Shown in pieces: positions 32,501 through 45,267 of a stretch of 64,000 nucleotides of DNA; position 1 is the stretch's first letter, and each line of letters begins with the position of its first letter. The notes below the pieces were generated by a model, which saw only the letters and a program-made list of their open reading frames with translations, was not told the DNA's origin and searched no databases. Made by a program: the position numbers and the translations under genes. The stretch comes from Nemertoderma westbladi. Taxonomy: Eukaryota; Xenacoelomorpha; Nemertodermatida; Nemertodermatidae. The stretch covers positions 1 through 64,000 of the forward strand of contig JAUCBJ010003122.1 of assembly GCA_032718475.1 (NCBI GenBank). Direction: 5' to 3'.

Positions 32501-35500
32501 AGTTTAATAGGATAAATAATTTTGTTGGTTTCAGTTTAAGAGGATAAAGAATTTGGTTAGTTTCAGTTTAAGAGGATAAGGAATTCGGTTAGTTTCAGTT
32601 TAAGAGGATAAATAATTTGTTTAGCTTCAGTTTAAGAGGATAAATAATTTGTTTAGCTTCAGTTTAAGAGGATAAATAATTTGGTTAGTTTCAGTTTAAG
32701 AGGATAATAATGCGGTTAGTTTCAGTTTAAGAGGATAAATAATGTGTTTAGTTTCAGTTTAAGAGGATAAGGAATTCGGTTAGTTTCAGTTTAAGAGGAT
32801 AAATAATGTGTTTAGTTTCAGTTTAAGAGGATAAGGAATTCGGTTAGTTTCAGTTTAATAGGATAAATAATTTTGTTGGTTTCAGTTTAAGAGGATAAAT
32901 AATTTGGTTAGTTTCAGTTTAAGAGGATAAAGAATTTGGTTAGTTTCAGTTTAAGAGGATAAGGAATTCGGTTAGTTTCAGTTTAAGATGATAAGGAATT
33001 CGGTTAGTTTCAGTTTAATAGGATAAAGAATTTGGTTAGCTTCAGTTTAAGAGGATAATAATTCGGTTAGTTTCAGTTTAAGAGGATAAATAATTTGTTT
33101 AGTTTCAGTTTAAGAGGATAAATAATTTGTTTAGTTTCAGTTTAAGAGGATAAGGAATTCGGTTAGTTTCATTTTAATAGGAAAAATAATTTTGTTGGTT
33201 TCAGTTTAATAGGATAAATAATTTTGTTGGTTTCAGTTTAAGAGGATAATAATGCGGTTAGTTTCAGTTTAAGAGGATAAAGAATTTGGTTAGTTTCAGT
33301 TTAAGAGGATAATAATTCGCTTAGTTTCAGTTTAAGAGGATAAATAATTTGTTTAGCTTCAGTTTAAGAGGATAATAATTCGGTTAGTTTCAGTTTAAGA
33401 GGATAAATAATTTGTTTAGCTTCAGTTTAAGAGGATAAATAATTTGTTTAGTTTCAGTTTAAGAGGATAAATAATTTGTTTAGCTTCAGTTTAAGAGGAT
33501 AAATAATTTGGTTAGTTTCAGTTTAAGAGGATAATAATGCGGTTAGTTTCAGTTTAAGAGGATAAATAATGTGTTTAGTTTCAGTTTAAGAGGATAAGGA
33601 ATTCGGTTAGTTTCAGTTTAATAGGATAAATAATTTTGTTGGTTTCAGTTTAAGAGGATAAAGAATTTGGTTAGTTTCAGTTTAAGAGGATAAGAAATTC
33701 GGTTAGTTTCAGTTTAAGAGGATAAATAATTTGTTTAGCTTCAGTTTAAGATGATAAATAATTTGTTTAGCTTCAGTTTAAGAGGATAAATAATTTGGTT
33801 AGTTTCAGTTTAAGAGGATAATAATGCGGTTAGTTTCAGTTTAAGAGGATAAATAATGTGTTTAGTTTCAGTTTAAGAGGATAAGGAATTCGGTTAGTTT
33901 CAGTTTAATAGGATAAATAATTTTGTTGGTTTCAGTTTAAGAGGATAAAGAATTTGGTTAGTTTCAGTTTAAGAGGCTAAGGAATTCGGTTAGTTTCAGT
34001 TTAATAGGATAAATAATTTTGTTGGTTTCAGTTTAAGAGGATAAAGAATTTGTTTAGCTTCAGTTTAAGAGGATAAATAATTTGTTTAGTTTCAGTTTAA
34101 GAGGATAAATAATTTGGTTAGTTTCATTTTAAGGGGATAATAATGCGGTTAGTTTCAGTTTAAGAGGATAAATAATGTGTTTAGTTTCAGTTTAAGAGGA
34201 TAAGGAATTCGGTTAGTTTCAGTTTAATAGGATAAATAATTTTGTTGGTTTCAGTTTAAGAGGATAAAGAATTTGGTTAGTTTCAGTTTAAGAGGATAAG
34301 GAATTCGGTTAGTTTCAGTTTAAGAGGATAAATAATTTGTTTAGCTTCAGTTTAAGAGGATAAATAATTTGTTTAGTTTCAGTTTAAGAGGATAAATAAT
34401 TTGGTTAGTTTCAGTTTAAGAGGATAATAATGCGGTTAGTTTCAGTTTAAGAGGATAAATAATGTGTTTAGTTTCAGTTTAAGAGGATAAGGAATTCGGT
34501 TAGTTTCAGTTTAATAGGATAAATAATTTTGTTGGTTTCAGTTTAAGAGGATAAAGAATTTGGTTAGTTTCAGTTTAAGAGGATAAGGAATTCGGTTAGT
34601 TTCAGTTTAAGAGGATAAATAATTTGTTTAGCTTCAGTTTAAGAGGATAAATAATTTGTTTAGCTTCAGTTTAAGAGGATAAATAATTTGGTTAGTTTCA
34701 GTTTAAGAGGATAATAATGCGGTTAGTTTCAGTTTAAGAGGATAAATAATGTGTTTAGTTTCAGTTTAAGAGGATAAGGAATTCGGTTAGTTTCAGTTTA
34801 ATAGGATAAATAATTTTGTTGGTTTCAGTTTAAGAGGATAAAGAATTTGGTTAGTTTCAGTTTAAGAGGATAAGGAATTCGGTTAGTTTCAGTTTAATAG
34901 GATAAATAATTTTGTTGGTTTCAGTTTAAGAGGATAAAGAATTTGGTTAGTTTCAGTTTAAGAGGATAAGGAATTCGGTTAGTTTCAGTTTAAGAGGATA
35001 AATAATGTGTTTAGTTTCAGTTTAAGAGGATAAGGAATTCGGTTAGTTTCAGTTTAATAGGATAAATAATTTTGTTGGTTTCAGTTTAAGAGGATAAAGA
35101 ATTTGGTTAGTTTCAGTTTAAGAGGATAAGGAATTCGGTTAGTTTCAGTTTAAGAGGATAAATAATTTGTTTAGCTTCAGTTTAAGAGGATAAATAATTT
35201 GTTTAGCTTCAGTTTAAGAGGATAAATAATTTGGTTAGTTTCAGTTTAAGAGGATAATAATGCGGTTAGTTTCAGTTTAAGAGGATAAATAATGTGTTTA
35301 GTTTCAGTTTAAGAGGATAAGGAATTCGGTTAGTTTCAGTTTAAGAGGATAAATAATGTGTTTAGTTTCAGTTTAAGAGGATAAGGAATTCGGTTAGTTT
35401 CAGTTTAATAGGATAAATAATTTTGTTGGTTTCAGTTTAAGAGGATAAATAATTTGGTTAGTTTCAGTTTAAGAGGATAAAGAATTTGGTTAGTTTCAGT

Positions 35501-38500
35501 TTAAGAGGATAAGGAATTCGGTTAGTTTCAGTTTAAGATGATAAGGAATTCGGTTAGTTTCAGTTTAATAGGATAAAGAATTTGGTTAGCTTCAGTTTAA
35601 GAGGATAATAATTCGGTTAGTTTCAGTTTAAGAGGATAAATAATTTGTTTAGTTTCAGTTTAAGAGGATAAATAATTTGTTTAGTTTCAGTTTAAGAGGA
35701 TAAGGAATTCGGTTAGTTTCATTTTAATAGGAAAAATAATTTTGTTGGTTTCAGTTTAATAGGATAAATAATTTTGTTGGTTTCAGTTTAAGAGGATAAT
35801 AATGCGGTTAGTTTCAGTTTAAGAGGATAAAGAATTTGGTTAGTTTCAGTTTAAGAGGATAATAATTCGCTTAGTTTCAGTTTAAGAGGATAAATAATTT
35901 GTTTAGCTTCAGTTTAAGAGGATAATAATTCGGTTAGTTTCAGTTTAAGAGGATAAATAATTTGTTTAGCTTCAGTTTAAGAGGATAAATAATTTGTTTA
36001 GTTTCAGTTTAAGAGGATAAATAATTTGTTTAGCTTCAGTTTAAGAGGATAAATAATTTGGTTAGTTTCAGTTTAAGAGGATAATAATGCGGTTAGTTTC
36101 AGTTTAAGAGGATAAATAATGTGTTTAGTTTCAGTTTAAGAGGATAAGGAATTCGGTTAATTTCAGTTTAATAGGATAAATAATTTTGTTGGTTTCAGTT
36201 TAAGAGGATAAAGAATTTGGTTAGTTTCAGTTTAAGAGGATAAGGAATTCGGTTAGTTTCAGTTTAAGAGGATAAATAATTTGGTTAGCTTCAGTTTAAG
36301 AGGATAAATAATTTGGTTAGTTTCAGTTTAAGAGGATAATAATGCGGTTAGTTTCAGTTTAAGAGGATAAATAATGTGTTTAGTTTCAGTTTAAGAGGAT
36401 AAGGAATTCGGTTAGTTTCAGTTTAATAGGATAAATAATTTTGTTGGTTTCAGTTTAAGAGGATAAAGAATTTGGTTAGTTTCAGTTTAAGAGGATAAGG
36501 AATTCGGTTAGTTTCAGTTTAATAGGATAAATAATTTTGTTGGTTTCAGTTTAAGAGGATAAAGAATTTGTTTAGCTTCAGTTTAAGAGGATAAATAATT
36601 TGTTTAGTTTCAGTTTAAGAGGATAAATAATTTGGTTAGTTTCAGTTTAAGAGGATAATAATGCGGTTAGTTTCAGTTTAAGAGGATAAATAATGTGTTT
36701 AGTTTCAGTTTAAGAGGATAAGTAATTCGGTTAGTTTCAGTTTAATAGGATAAATAATTTTGTTGGTTTCAGTTTAAGAGGATAAAGAATTTGGTTAGTT
36801 TCAGTTTAAAAGGATAAGGAATTCGGTTAGTTTCAGTTTAAGAGGATAAATAATTTGTTTAGCTTCAGTTTAAGAGGATAAATAATTTGTTTAGTTTCAG
36901 TTTAAGAGGATAAATAATTTGTTTAGCTTCAGTTTAAGAGGATAAATAATTTGGTTAGTTTCAGTTTAAGAGGATAATAATGCGGTTAGTTTCAGTTTAA
37001 GAGGATAAATAATGTGTTTAGTTTCAGTTTAAGAGGATAAGGAATTCGGTTAGTTTCAGTTTAATAGGATAAATAATTTTGTTGGTTTCAGTTTAAGAGG
37101 ATAAAGAATTTGGTTAGTTTCAGTTTAAGAGGATAAGGAATTCGGTTAGTTTCAGTTTAAGAGGATAAATAATTTGTTTAGCTTCAGTTTAAGAGGATAA
37201 ATAATTTGTTTAGCTTCAGTTTAAGAGGATAAATAATTTGGTTAGTTTCAGTTTAAGAGGATAATAATGCGGTTAGTTTCAGTTTAAGATGATAAATAAT
37301 GTGTTTACTTTCAGTTTAAAAGGATAAGGAATTCGGTTAGTTTCAGTTTAATAGGATAAATAATTTTGTTGGTTTCAGTTTAAGAGGATAAAGAATTTGG
37401 TTAGTTTCAGTTTAAGAGGATAAGGAATTCGGTTAGTTTCAGTTTAATAGGATAAATAATTTTGTTGGTTTCAGTTTAAGAGGATAAAGAATTTGGTTAG
37501 TTTCAGTTTAAGAGGATAATGAATTCGGTTAGTTTCAGTTTAAGAGGATAAATAATGTGTTTAGTTTCAGTTTAAGAGGATAAGGAATTCGGTTAGTTTC
37601 AGTTTAATAGGATAAATAATTTTGTTGGTTTCAGTTTAAGAGGATAAAGAATTTGGTTAGTTTCAGTTTAAGAGGATAAGGAATTCGGTTAGTTTCAGTT
37701 TAAGAGGATAAATAATTTGTTTAGCTTCAGTTTAAGAGGATAAATAATTTGTTTAGCTTCAGTTTAACAGGATAAATAATTTGGTTAGTTTCAGTTTAAG
37801 AGGATAATAATGCGGTTAGTTTCAGTTTAAGAGGATAAATAATGTGTTTACTTTCAGTTTAAGAGGATAAGGAATTCGGTTAGTTTCAGTTTAAGAGGAT
37901 AAATAATGTGTTTAGTTTCAGTTTAAGAGGATAAGGAATTCGGTTAGTTTCAGTTTAATAGGATAAATAATTTTGTTGGTTTCAGTTTAAGAGGATAAAT
38001 AATTTGGTTAGTTTCAGTTTAAGAGGATAAAGAATTTGGTTAGTTTCAGTTTAAGAGGATAAGGAATTCGGTTAGTTTCAGTTTAAGATGATAAGGAATT
38101 CGGTTAGTTTCAGTTTAATAGGATAAAGAATTTGGTTAGTTTCAGTTTAAGAGGATAATAATTCGGTTAGTTTCAGTTTAAGAGGATAAATAATTTGTTT
38201 AGTTTCAGTTTAAGAGGATAAATAATTTGTTTAGTTTCAGTTTAAGAGGATAAGGAATTCGGTTAGTTTCATTTTAATAGGAAAAATAATTTTGTTGGTT
38301 TCAGTTTAATAGGATAAATAATTTTGTTGGTTTCAGTTTAAGAGGATAATAATGCGGTTAGTTTCAGTTTAAGAGGATAAAGAATTTGGTTAGTTTCAGT
38401 TTAAGAGGATAATAATTCGCTTAGTTTCAGTTTAAGAGGATAAATAATTTGTTTAGCTTCAGTTTAAGAGGATAATAATTCGGTTAGTTTCAGTTTAAGA

Positions 38501-41500
38501 GGATAAATAATTTGTTTAGCTTCAGTTTAAGAGGATAAGGAATTCGGTTAGTTTCAGTTTAAGAGGATACATAATTTGTTTAGTTTCAGTTTAAGAGGAT
38601 AAGGAATTCGGTTAGTTTCAGTTTATTAGGATAAGTAATTTTGTTGGTTTCAGTTTAAGAGGATAAAGAATTTGGTTAGTTTCAGTTTAAGAGGATAATA
38701 ATGCGGTTAGTTTCAGTTTAAGAGGATAAATAATGTGTTTAGTTTCAGTTTAAGAGGATAAGGAATTCGGTTAGTTTCAGTTTAATAGGATAAATAATTT
38801 TGTTGGTTTCAGTTTAAGAGGATAAAGAATTTGGTTAGTTTCAGTTTAAGAGGATAAGGAATTCGGTTAGTTTCAGTTTAAGAGGATAAATAATTTGTTT
38901 AGCTTCAGTTTAAGAGGATAAATAATTTGTTTAGCTTCAGTTTAAGAGGATAAATAATTTGGTTAGTTTCAGTTTAAGAGGATAAATAATGTGTTTAGTT
39001 TCAGTTTAAGAGGATAAGGAATTCGGTTAGTTTCAGTTTAATAGGATAAATAATTTTGTTGGTTTCAGTTTAAGAGGATAAAGAATTTGGTTAGTTTCAG
39101 TTTAAGAGGATAAGGAATTCGGTTAGTTTCAGTTTAATAGGATAAATAATTTTGTTGGTTTCAGTTTAAGAGGATACAGAATTTGGTTAGTTTCAGTTTA
39201 AGAGGATAAGGAATTCGGTTAGTTTCAGTTTAAGAGGATAAATAATTTGTTTAGCTTCAGTTTAAGAGGATAAATAATTTGTTTAGCTTCAGTTTAAGAG
39301 GATAAATAATGTGTTTAGTTTCAGTTTAAGAGGATAAGGAATTCGGTTAGTTTCAGTTTAAGAGGATAAATAATGTGTTTAGTTTCAGTTTAAGAGGATA
39401 AGGAATTCGGTTAGTTTCAGTTTAATAGGATAAATAATTTTGTTGGTTTCAGTTTAAGAGGATAAATAATTTGGTTAGTTTCAGTTTAAGAGGATAAAGA
39501 ATTTGGTTAGTTTCAGTTTAAGAGGATAAGGAATTCGGTTAGTTTCAGTTTAAGATGATAAGGAATTCGGTTAGTTTCAGTTTAATAGGATAAAGAATTT
39601 GGTTAGTTTCAGTTTAAGAGGATAATAATTCGGTTAGTTTCAGTTTAAGAGGATAAATAATTTGTTTAGTTTCAGTTTAAGAGGATAAATAATTTGTTTA
39701 GTTTCAGTTTAAGAGGATAAGGAATTCGGTTAGTTTCATTTTAATAGGAAAAATAATTTTGTTGGTTTCAGTTTAATAGGATAAATAATTTTGTTGGTTT
39801 CAGTTTAAGAGGATAATAATGCGGTTAGTTTCAGTTTAAGAGGATAAAGAATTTGGTTAGTTTCAGTTTAAGAGGATAATAATTCGCTTAGTTTCAGTTT
39901 AAGAGGATAAATAATTTGTTTAGCTTCAGTTTAAGAGGATAATAATTCGGTTAGTTTCAGTTTAAGAGGATAAATAATTTGTTTAGCTTCAGTTTAAGAG
40001 GATAAGGAATTCGGTTAGTTTCAGTTTAAGAGGATAAATAATTTGTTTAGTTTCAGTTTAAGAGGATAAGGAATTCGGTTAGTTTCAGTTTATTAGGATA
40101 AGTAATTTTGTTGGTTTCAGTTTAAGAGGATAAAGAATTTGGTTAGTTTCAGTTTAAGAGGATAATAATGCGGTTAGTTTCAGTTTAAGAGGATAAATAA
40201 TGTGTTTAGTTTCAGTTTAAGAGGATAAGGAATTCGGTTAGTTTCAGTTTAATAGGATAAATAATTTTGTTGGTTTCAGTTTAAGAGGATAAAGAATTTG
40301 GTTAGTTTCAGTTTAAGAGGATAAGGAATTCGGTTAGTTTCAGTTTATGAGGATAAATAATTTGTTTAGCTTCAGTTTAAGAGGATAAATAATTTGTTTA
40401 GCTTCAGTTTAAGAGGATAAATAATTTGGTTAGTTTCAGTTTAAGAGGATAAATAATGTGTTTAGTTTCAGTTTAAGAGGATAAGGAATTCGGTTAGTTT
40501 CAGTTTAATAGGATAAATAATTTTGTTGGTTTCAGTTTAAGAGGATAAAGAATTTGGTTAGTTTCAGTTTAAGAGGATAAGGAATTCGGTTAGTTTCAGT
40601 TTAATAGGATAAATAATTTTGTTGGTTTCAGTTTAAGAGGATAAAGAATTTGGTTAGTTTCAGTTTAAGAGGATAAGGAATTCGGTTAGTTTCAGTTTAA
40701 GAGGATAAATAATTTGTTTAGTTTCAGTTTAAGAGGATAAATAATTTGTTTAGCTTCAGTTTAAGAGGATAAATAATTTGGTTAGTTTCAGTTTAAGAGG
40801 ATAATAATGCGGTTAGTTTCAGTTTAAGAGGATAAATAATGTGTTTAGTTTCAGTTTAAGAGGATAAGGAATTCGGTTAGTTTCAGTTTAATAGGATAAA
40901 TAATTTTGTTGGTTTCAGTTTAAGAGGATAAAGAATTTGGTTAGTTTCAGTTTAAGAGGATAAGGAATTCGGTTAGTTTCAGTTTAATAGGATAAATAAT
41001 TTTGTTGGTTTCAGTTTAAGAGGATAAAGAATTTGGTTAGTTTCAGTTTAAGAGGATAAGGAATTTGGTTAGTTTCAGTTTAAGAGGATAAATAATGTGT
41101 TTAGTTTCAGTTTAAGAGGATAAGGAATTCGGTTAGTTTCAGTTTAATAGGATAAATAATTTTGTTGGTTTCAGTTTAAGAGGATAAAGAATTTGGTTAG
41201 TTTCAGTTTAAGAGGATAAGGAATTCGGTTAGTTTCAGTTTAAGAGGATAAATAATTTGTTTAGCTTCAGTTTAAGAGGATAAATAATTTGTTTAGCTTC
41301 AGTTTAAGAGGATAAATAATTTGGTTAGTTTCAGTTTAAGAGGATAATAATGCGGTTAGTTTCAGTTTAAGAGGATAAATAATGTGTTTAGTTTCAGTTT
41401 AAGAGGATAAGGAATTCGGTTAGTTTCAGTTTAAGAGGATAAATAATGTATTTAGTTTCAGTTTAAGAGGATAAGGAATTCGGTTAGTTTCAGTTTAATA

Positions 41501-44500
41501 GGATAAATAATTTTGTTGGTTTCAGTTTAAGAGGATAAATAATTTGGTTAGTTTCAGTTTAAGAGGATAAAGAATTTGGTTAGTTTCAGTTTAAGAGGAT
41601 AAGGAATTCGGTTAGTTTCAGTTTAAGATGATAAGGAATTCGGTTAGTTTCAGTTTAATAGGATAAAGAATTTGGTTAGTTTCAGTTTAAGAGGATAATA
41701 ATTCGGTTAGTTTCAGTTTAAGAGGATAAATAATTTGTTTAGTTTCAGTTTAAGAGGATAAATAATTTGTTTAGTTTCAGTTTAAGAGGATAAGGAATTC
41801 GGTTAGTTTCATTTTAATAGGAAAAATAATTTTGTTGGTTTCAGTTTAATAGGATAAATAATTTTGTTGGTTTCAGTTTAAGAGGATAATAATGCGGTTA
41901 GTTTCAGTTTAAGAGGATAAAGAATTTGGTTAGTTTCAGTTTAAGAGGATAATAATTCGCTTAGTTTCAGTTTAAGAGGATAAATAATTTGTTTAGCTTC
42001 AGTTTAAGAGGATAATAATTCGGTTAGTTTCAGTTTAAGAGGATAAATAATTTGTTTAGCTTCAGTTTAAGAGGATAAATAATTTGTTTAGTTTCAGTTT
42101 AAGATGATAAATAATTTGTTTAGCTTCAGTTTAAGAGGATAAATAATTTGGTTAGTTTCAGTTTAAGAGGATAATAATGCGGTTAGTTTCAGTTTAAGAG
42201 GATAAATAATGTGTTTAGTTTCAGTTTAAGAGGATAAGGAATTCGGTTAGTTTCAGTTTAATAGGATAAATAATTTTGTTGGTTTCAGTTTAAGAGGATA
42301 AAGAATTTGGTTAGTTTCAGTTTAAGAGGATAAGGAATTCGGTTAGTTTCAGTTTAAGAGGATAAATAATTTGTTTAGCTTCAGTTTAAGAGGATAAATA
42401 ATTTGGTTAGTTTCAGTTTAAGAGGATAATAATGCGGTTAGTTTCAGTTTAAGAGGATAAATAATGTGTTTAGTTTCAGTTTAAGAGGATAAGGAATTCG
42501 GTTAGTTTCAGTTTAAGAGGATAAATAATTTGTTTAGCTTCAGTTTAAGAGGATAAATAATTTGGTTAGTTTCAGTTTAAGAGGATAATAATGCGGTTAG
42601 TTTCAGTTTAAGAGGATAAATAATGTGTTTAGTTTCAGTTTAAGAGGATAAGGAATTCGGATAGTTTCAGTTTAATAGGTTAAATAATTTTGTTGGTTTC
42701 AGTTTAAGAGGATAAAGAATTTGGTTAGTTTCAGTTTAAGAGGATAAGGAATTCGGTTAGTTTCAGTTTAATAGGATAAATAATTTTGTTGGTTTCAGTT
42801 TAAGAGGATAAAGAATTTGGTTAGTTTCAGTTTAAGAGGATAAGGAATTCGGTTAGTTTCAGTTTAATAGGATAAATAATTTTGTTGGTTTCAGTTTAAG
42901 AGGATAAAGAATTTGTTTAGCTTCAGTTTAAGAGGATAAATAATTTGTTTAGTTTCAGTTTAAGAGGATAAATAATTTGTTTAGCTTCAGTTTAAGAGGA
43001 TAAATAATTTGGTTAGTTTCAGTTTAAGAGGATAAATAATTTGGTTAGTTTCAGTTTAAGAGGATAATAATGCGGTTAGTTTCAGTTTAAGAGGATAAAT
43101 AATGTGTTTAGTTTCAGTTTAAGAGGATAAGGAATTCGGTTAGTTTCAGTTTAATAGGATAAATAATTTTGTTGGTTTCAGTTTAAGAGGATAAAGAATT
43201 TGGTTAGTTTCAGTTTAAGAGGATAAGGAATTCGGTTAGTTTCAGTTTAAGAGGATAAATAATTTGTTTAGCTTCAGTTTAAGAGGATAAATAATTTGGT
43301 TAGTTTCAGTTTAAGAGGATAATAATGCGGTTAGTTTCAGTTTAAGAGGATAAATAATGTGTTTAGTTTCAGTTTAAGAGGATAAGGAATTTGGTTAGTT
43401 TCAGTTTAAGAGGATAAATAATTTGTTTAGCTTCAGTTTAAGAGGATAAATAATTTGGTTAGTTTCAGTTTAAGAGGATAATAATGCGGTTAGTTTCAGT
43501 TTAAGAGGATAAATAATTTGGTTAGTTTCAGTTTAAGAGGATAAGGAATTCGGATAGTTTCAGTTTAATAGGATAAATAATTTTGTTGGTTTCAGTTTAA
43601 GAGGATAAATAATGTGTTTAGTTTCAGTTTAAGAGGATAAGGAATTCGGATAGTTTCAGTTTAATAGGATAAATAATTTTGTTGGTTTCAGTTTAAGAGG
43701 ATAAAGAATTTGGTTAGTTTCAGTTTAAGAGGATAAGGAATTCGGTTAGTTTCAGTTTAATAGGATAAATAATTTTGTTGGTTTCAGTTTAAGAGGATAA
43801 AGAATTTGTTTAGCTTCAGTTTAAGAGGATAAATAATTTGTTTAGTTTCAGTTTAAGAGGATAAATAATTTGTTTAGCTTCAGTTTAAGAGGATAAATAA
43901 TTTGGTTAGTTTCAGTTTAAGAGGATAAATAATTTGGTTAGTTTCAGTTTAAGAGGATAATAATGCGGTTAGTTTCAGTTTAAGAGGATAAATAATGTGT
44001 TTAGTTTCAGTTTAAGAGGATAAGGAATTCGGTTAGTTTCAGTTTAATAGGATAGATAATTTTGTTGGTTTCAGTTTAAGAGGATAAAGAATTTGGTTAG
44101 TTTCAGTTTAAGAGGATAAGGAATTCGGTTAGTTTCAGTTTAAGAGGATAAATAATTTGTTTAGCTTCAGTTTAAGAGGATAAATAATTTGGTTAGTTTC
44201 AGTTTAAGAGGATAATAATGCGGTTAGTTTCAGTTTAAGAGGATAAATAATGTGTTTAGTTTCAGTTTAAGAGGATAAGGAATTTGGTTAGTTTCAGTTT
44301 AAGAGGATAAATAATTTGTTTAGCTTCAGTTTAAGAGGATAAATAATTTGGTTAGTTTCAGTTTAAGAGGATAATAATGCGGTTAGTTTCAGTTTAAGAG
44401 GATAAATAATGTGTTTAGTTTCAGTTTAAGAGGATAAGGAATTCGGTTAGTTTCAGTTTAATAGGATAAATAATTTTGTTGGTTTCAGTTTAAGAGGATA

Positions 44501-44557
44501 AAGAATTTGGTTAGTTTCAGTTTAAGAGGATAAGGAATTCGGTTAGTTTCAGTTTAA

Positions 44558-45267
44558 GGGGGGGGTACACCATTTTCGGACAACTCTTCGATTTATCACT
44601 CTCAGCGTTTCAAAATTGTTTGGTTTTGGCTAAAATTTGGCATATAGGTGCCTAAGATGCTATTCTACATGACAGGTCAGAAAGTTTTTTTTTCCGCTAT
44701 TTAATATTAGTTAATACTAGTTAACAATAAAAAAAACTTGGTTGCGCTTAAAACCCTAAGGCTTTTACAGTTTTGAACCTAATCACATGAAAGTTTTTTT
44801 ATATGATAGATCAAAGATGGGGCAACATAACTATCAGGCGAAATTTTGTTAAAATAATTCTGCACCGCTAGGTGGCGCTGCAAATTTATGCTAATTTTTA
44901 GGTTTTTTATAAATAGTATTAAATTTTATTAACAAAAAATTTCGAAAAGGTGCCTGATACTTTTATGCAGGGTGGCTATCTAGACACCCACAGGAAGTTT
45001 CAGACTAATTACTCAAAAATTGTAGAAGTAGTAGGGTTCTGAAGTTGACAATTTCATGAAAAAAATATTTGGAGATAATCAACCTTTCATTATACATAGT
45101 AATAGTAATTTCAATAGGATTCCCTAAATGGAAATTGTTATAACTTGAGAAGTAAAAGAGATATTAAATAGCGGTTTTCAGATTTGGAAACACCATTCAA
45201 TGGTGCATTATAATATACCATAAAAAAAATTTCGACATATTTTGGACCAAAATGGTGTACCCCCCCC
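44558..45267. mobile_element. 710-bp TTAA-flanked transposon, copy 1
   Basis: The ends are a run of eight G then TACACCATTTT and the exact inverse, AAAATGGTGTA then eight C. Each end is flanked by TTAA (44554-44557, 45268-45271), which occurs only once in an uninterrupted array unit, so TTAA is the target duplication. There is no ORF, so the element is non-autonomous. TTAA targeting suggests piggyBac, but the G-first end is unlike the usual CCC end, so the superfamily is open. Confidence 0.85.
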
